The notes under the pieces were generated by a model. The model saw nothing but the letters and a program-made list of their open reading frames with translations. It was not told the origin of the DNA and did not search any database. Below, piece by piece: positions 6,435 through 6,508 of a stretch of DNA of 6,508 bases; position 1 is the first letter of the stretch, and each line of letters starts with the position of its first letter. The DNA lies in NCBI GenBank assembly GCA_037440525.1, contig JBBITW010000194.1, positions 1 to 6,508 of the forward strand, written 5' to 3'. The translations under genes were made by a program, and so were the position numbers. This DNA comes from JBBITW01 sp037440525 (lineage in GTDB: Bacteria; Desulfobacterota; BSN033; UBA1163).

Positions 6435-6508
6435 TTATTTAACAACCTTTTCTGAGATCTCTGAAAAAGTATTAAAAACCATTTTTTGGACTGGGGAGGT
6501 GGGGTGGA
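6435..6508 (-). CDS. Possible C-terminal tail of an upstream operon gene, cut by the window edge
   Basis: A minus-strand frame open from the right edge ends at TAA 6437-6435, only 5 nt before the DUF2877 ATG. It gives 23 residues ending MVFNTFSEISEKVVK. The tight spacing matches the rest of the block, and a Lys/Glu-rich amphipathic tail is a common protein end. The piece is too short to assign a family, and a second minus-strand frame is also open here (it runs into the DUF2877 gene and stops near 6411), so chance cannot be excluded. If it is not coding, these 79 nt would be the leader of the operon; I see no clear promoter in them. Confidence 0.35.
   Translation of the reverse strand, partial: HPTSPVQKMVFNTFSEISEKVVK

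Overview
The window carries one compact operon-like block, entirely on the minus strand and read from right to left. GC content is moderate (low to mid 40s percent by eye), codon use looks even across the genes, and start codons are mostly ATG. Nothing fixes the taxon. The gene families, the tight packing and a possible GC-rich dispersed repeat at the left edge would fit an anaerobic bacterium such as a Desulfobacterota, Chloroflexota or Firmicutes member, but that is inference.

Layout in transcription order: (1) an unidentified gene tail at the right edge (6508-6435, weak); (2) a DUF2877/AllH-like protein (6429-5524); (3) a peptidase C45 / acyl-CoA:6-aminopenicillanate acyltransferase-like Ntn hydrolase (5531-4446); (4) a DUF1116/AllG-like protein (4404-3121); (5) an FdrA/AllF-like protein (3134-1548) that lacks the usual C-terminal module; (6) a 63-residue protein (1526-1335) that is that missing module as a separate gene; (7) an ArgE/DapE-type M20 metallo-deacylase (1301-129). 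Genes overlap by 8 or 14 nt or are separated by 18 to 41 nt, so one polycistronic mRNA started beyond the right edge is likely. Left of the M20 stop, at 1-109, lies an open plus-strand frame that may be the convergent end of another gene, overlaid by a dispersed-repeat-like sequence.

How the genes may work together: FdrA, YlbE and YlbF of E. coli (AllF, AllG, AllH) have been assigned as the three-part oxamate carbamoyltransferase, the last transfer step of anaerobic allantoin catabolism. It yields carbamoyl phosphate for a catabolic carbamate kinase. This window has the full AllFGH set, with AllF split in two, but no allantoin genes. Two amide-bond hydrolases of unrelated folds are interleaved or appended instead. 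The most interesting reading is a relative of the oxamate transcarbamylase that works on another carbamoyl or acyl-amide compound, with the C45 and M20 enzymes releasing or consuming its substrate or product. The substrate cannot be read from the sequence. No tRNA, rRNA, CRISPR array, insertion sequence or convincing terminator was seen.
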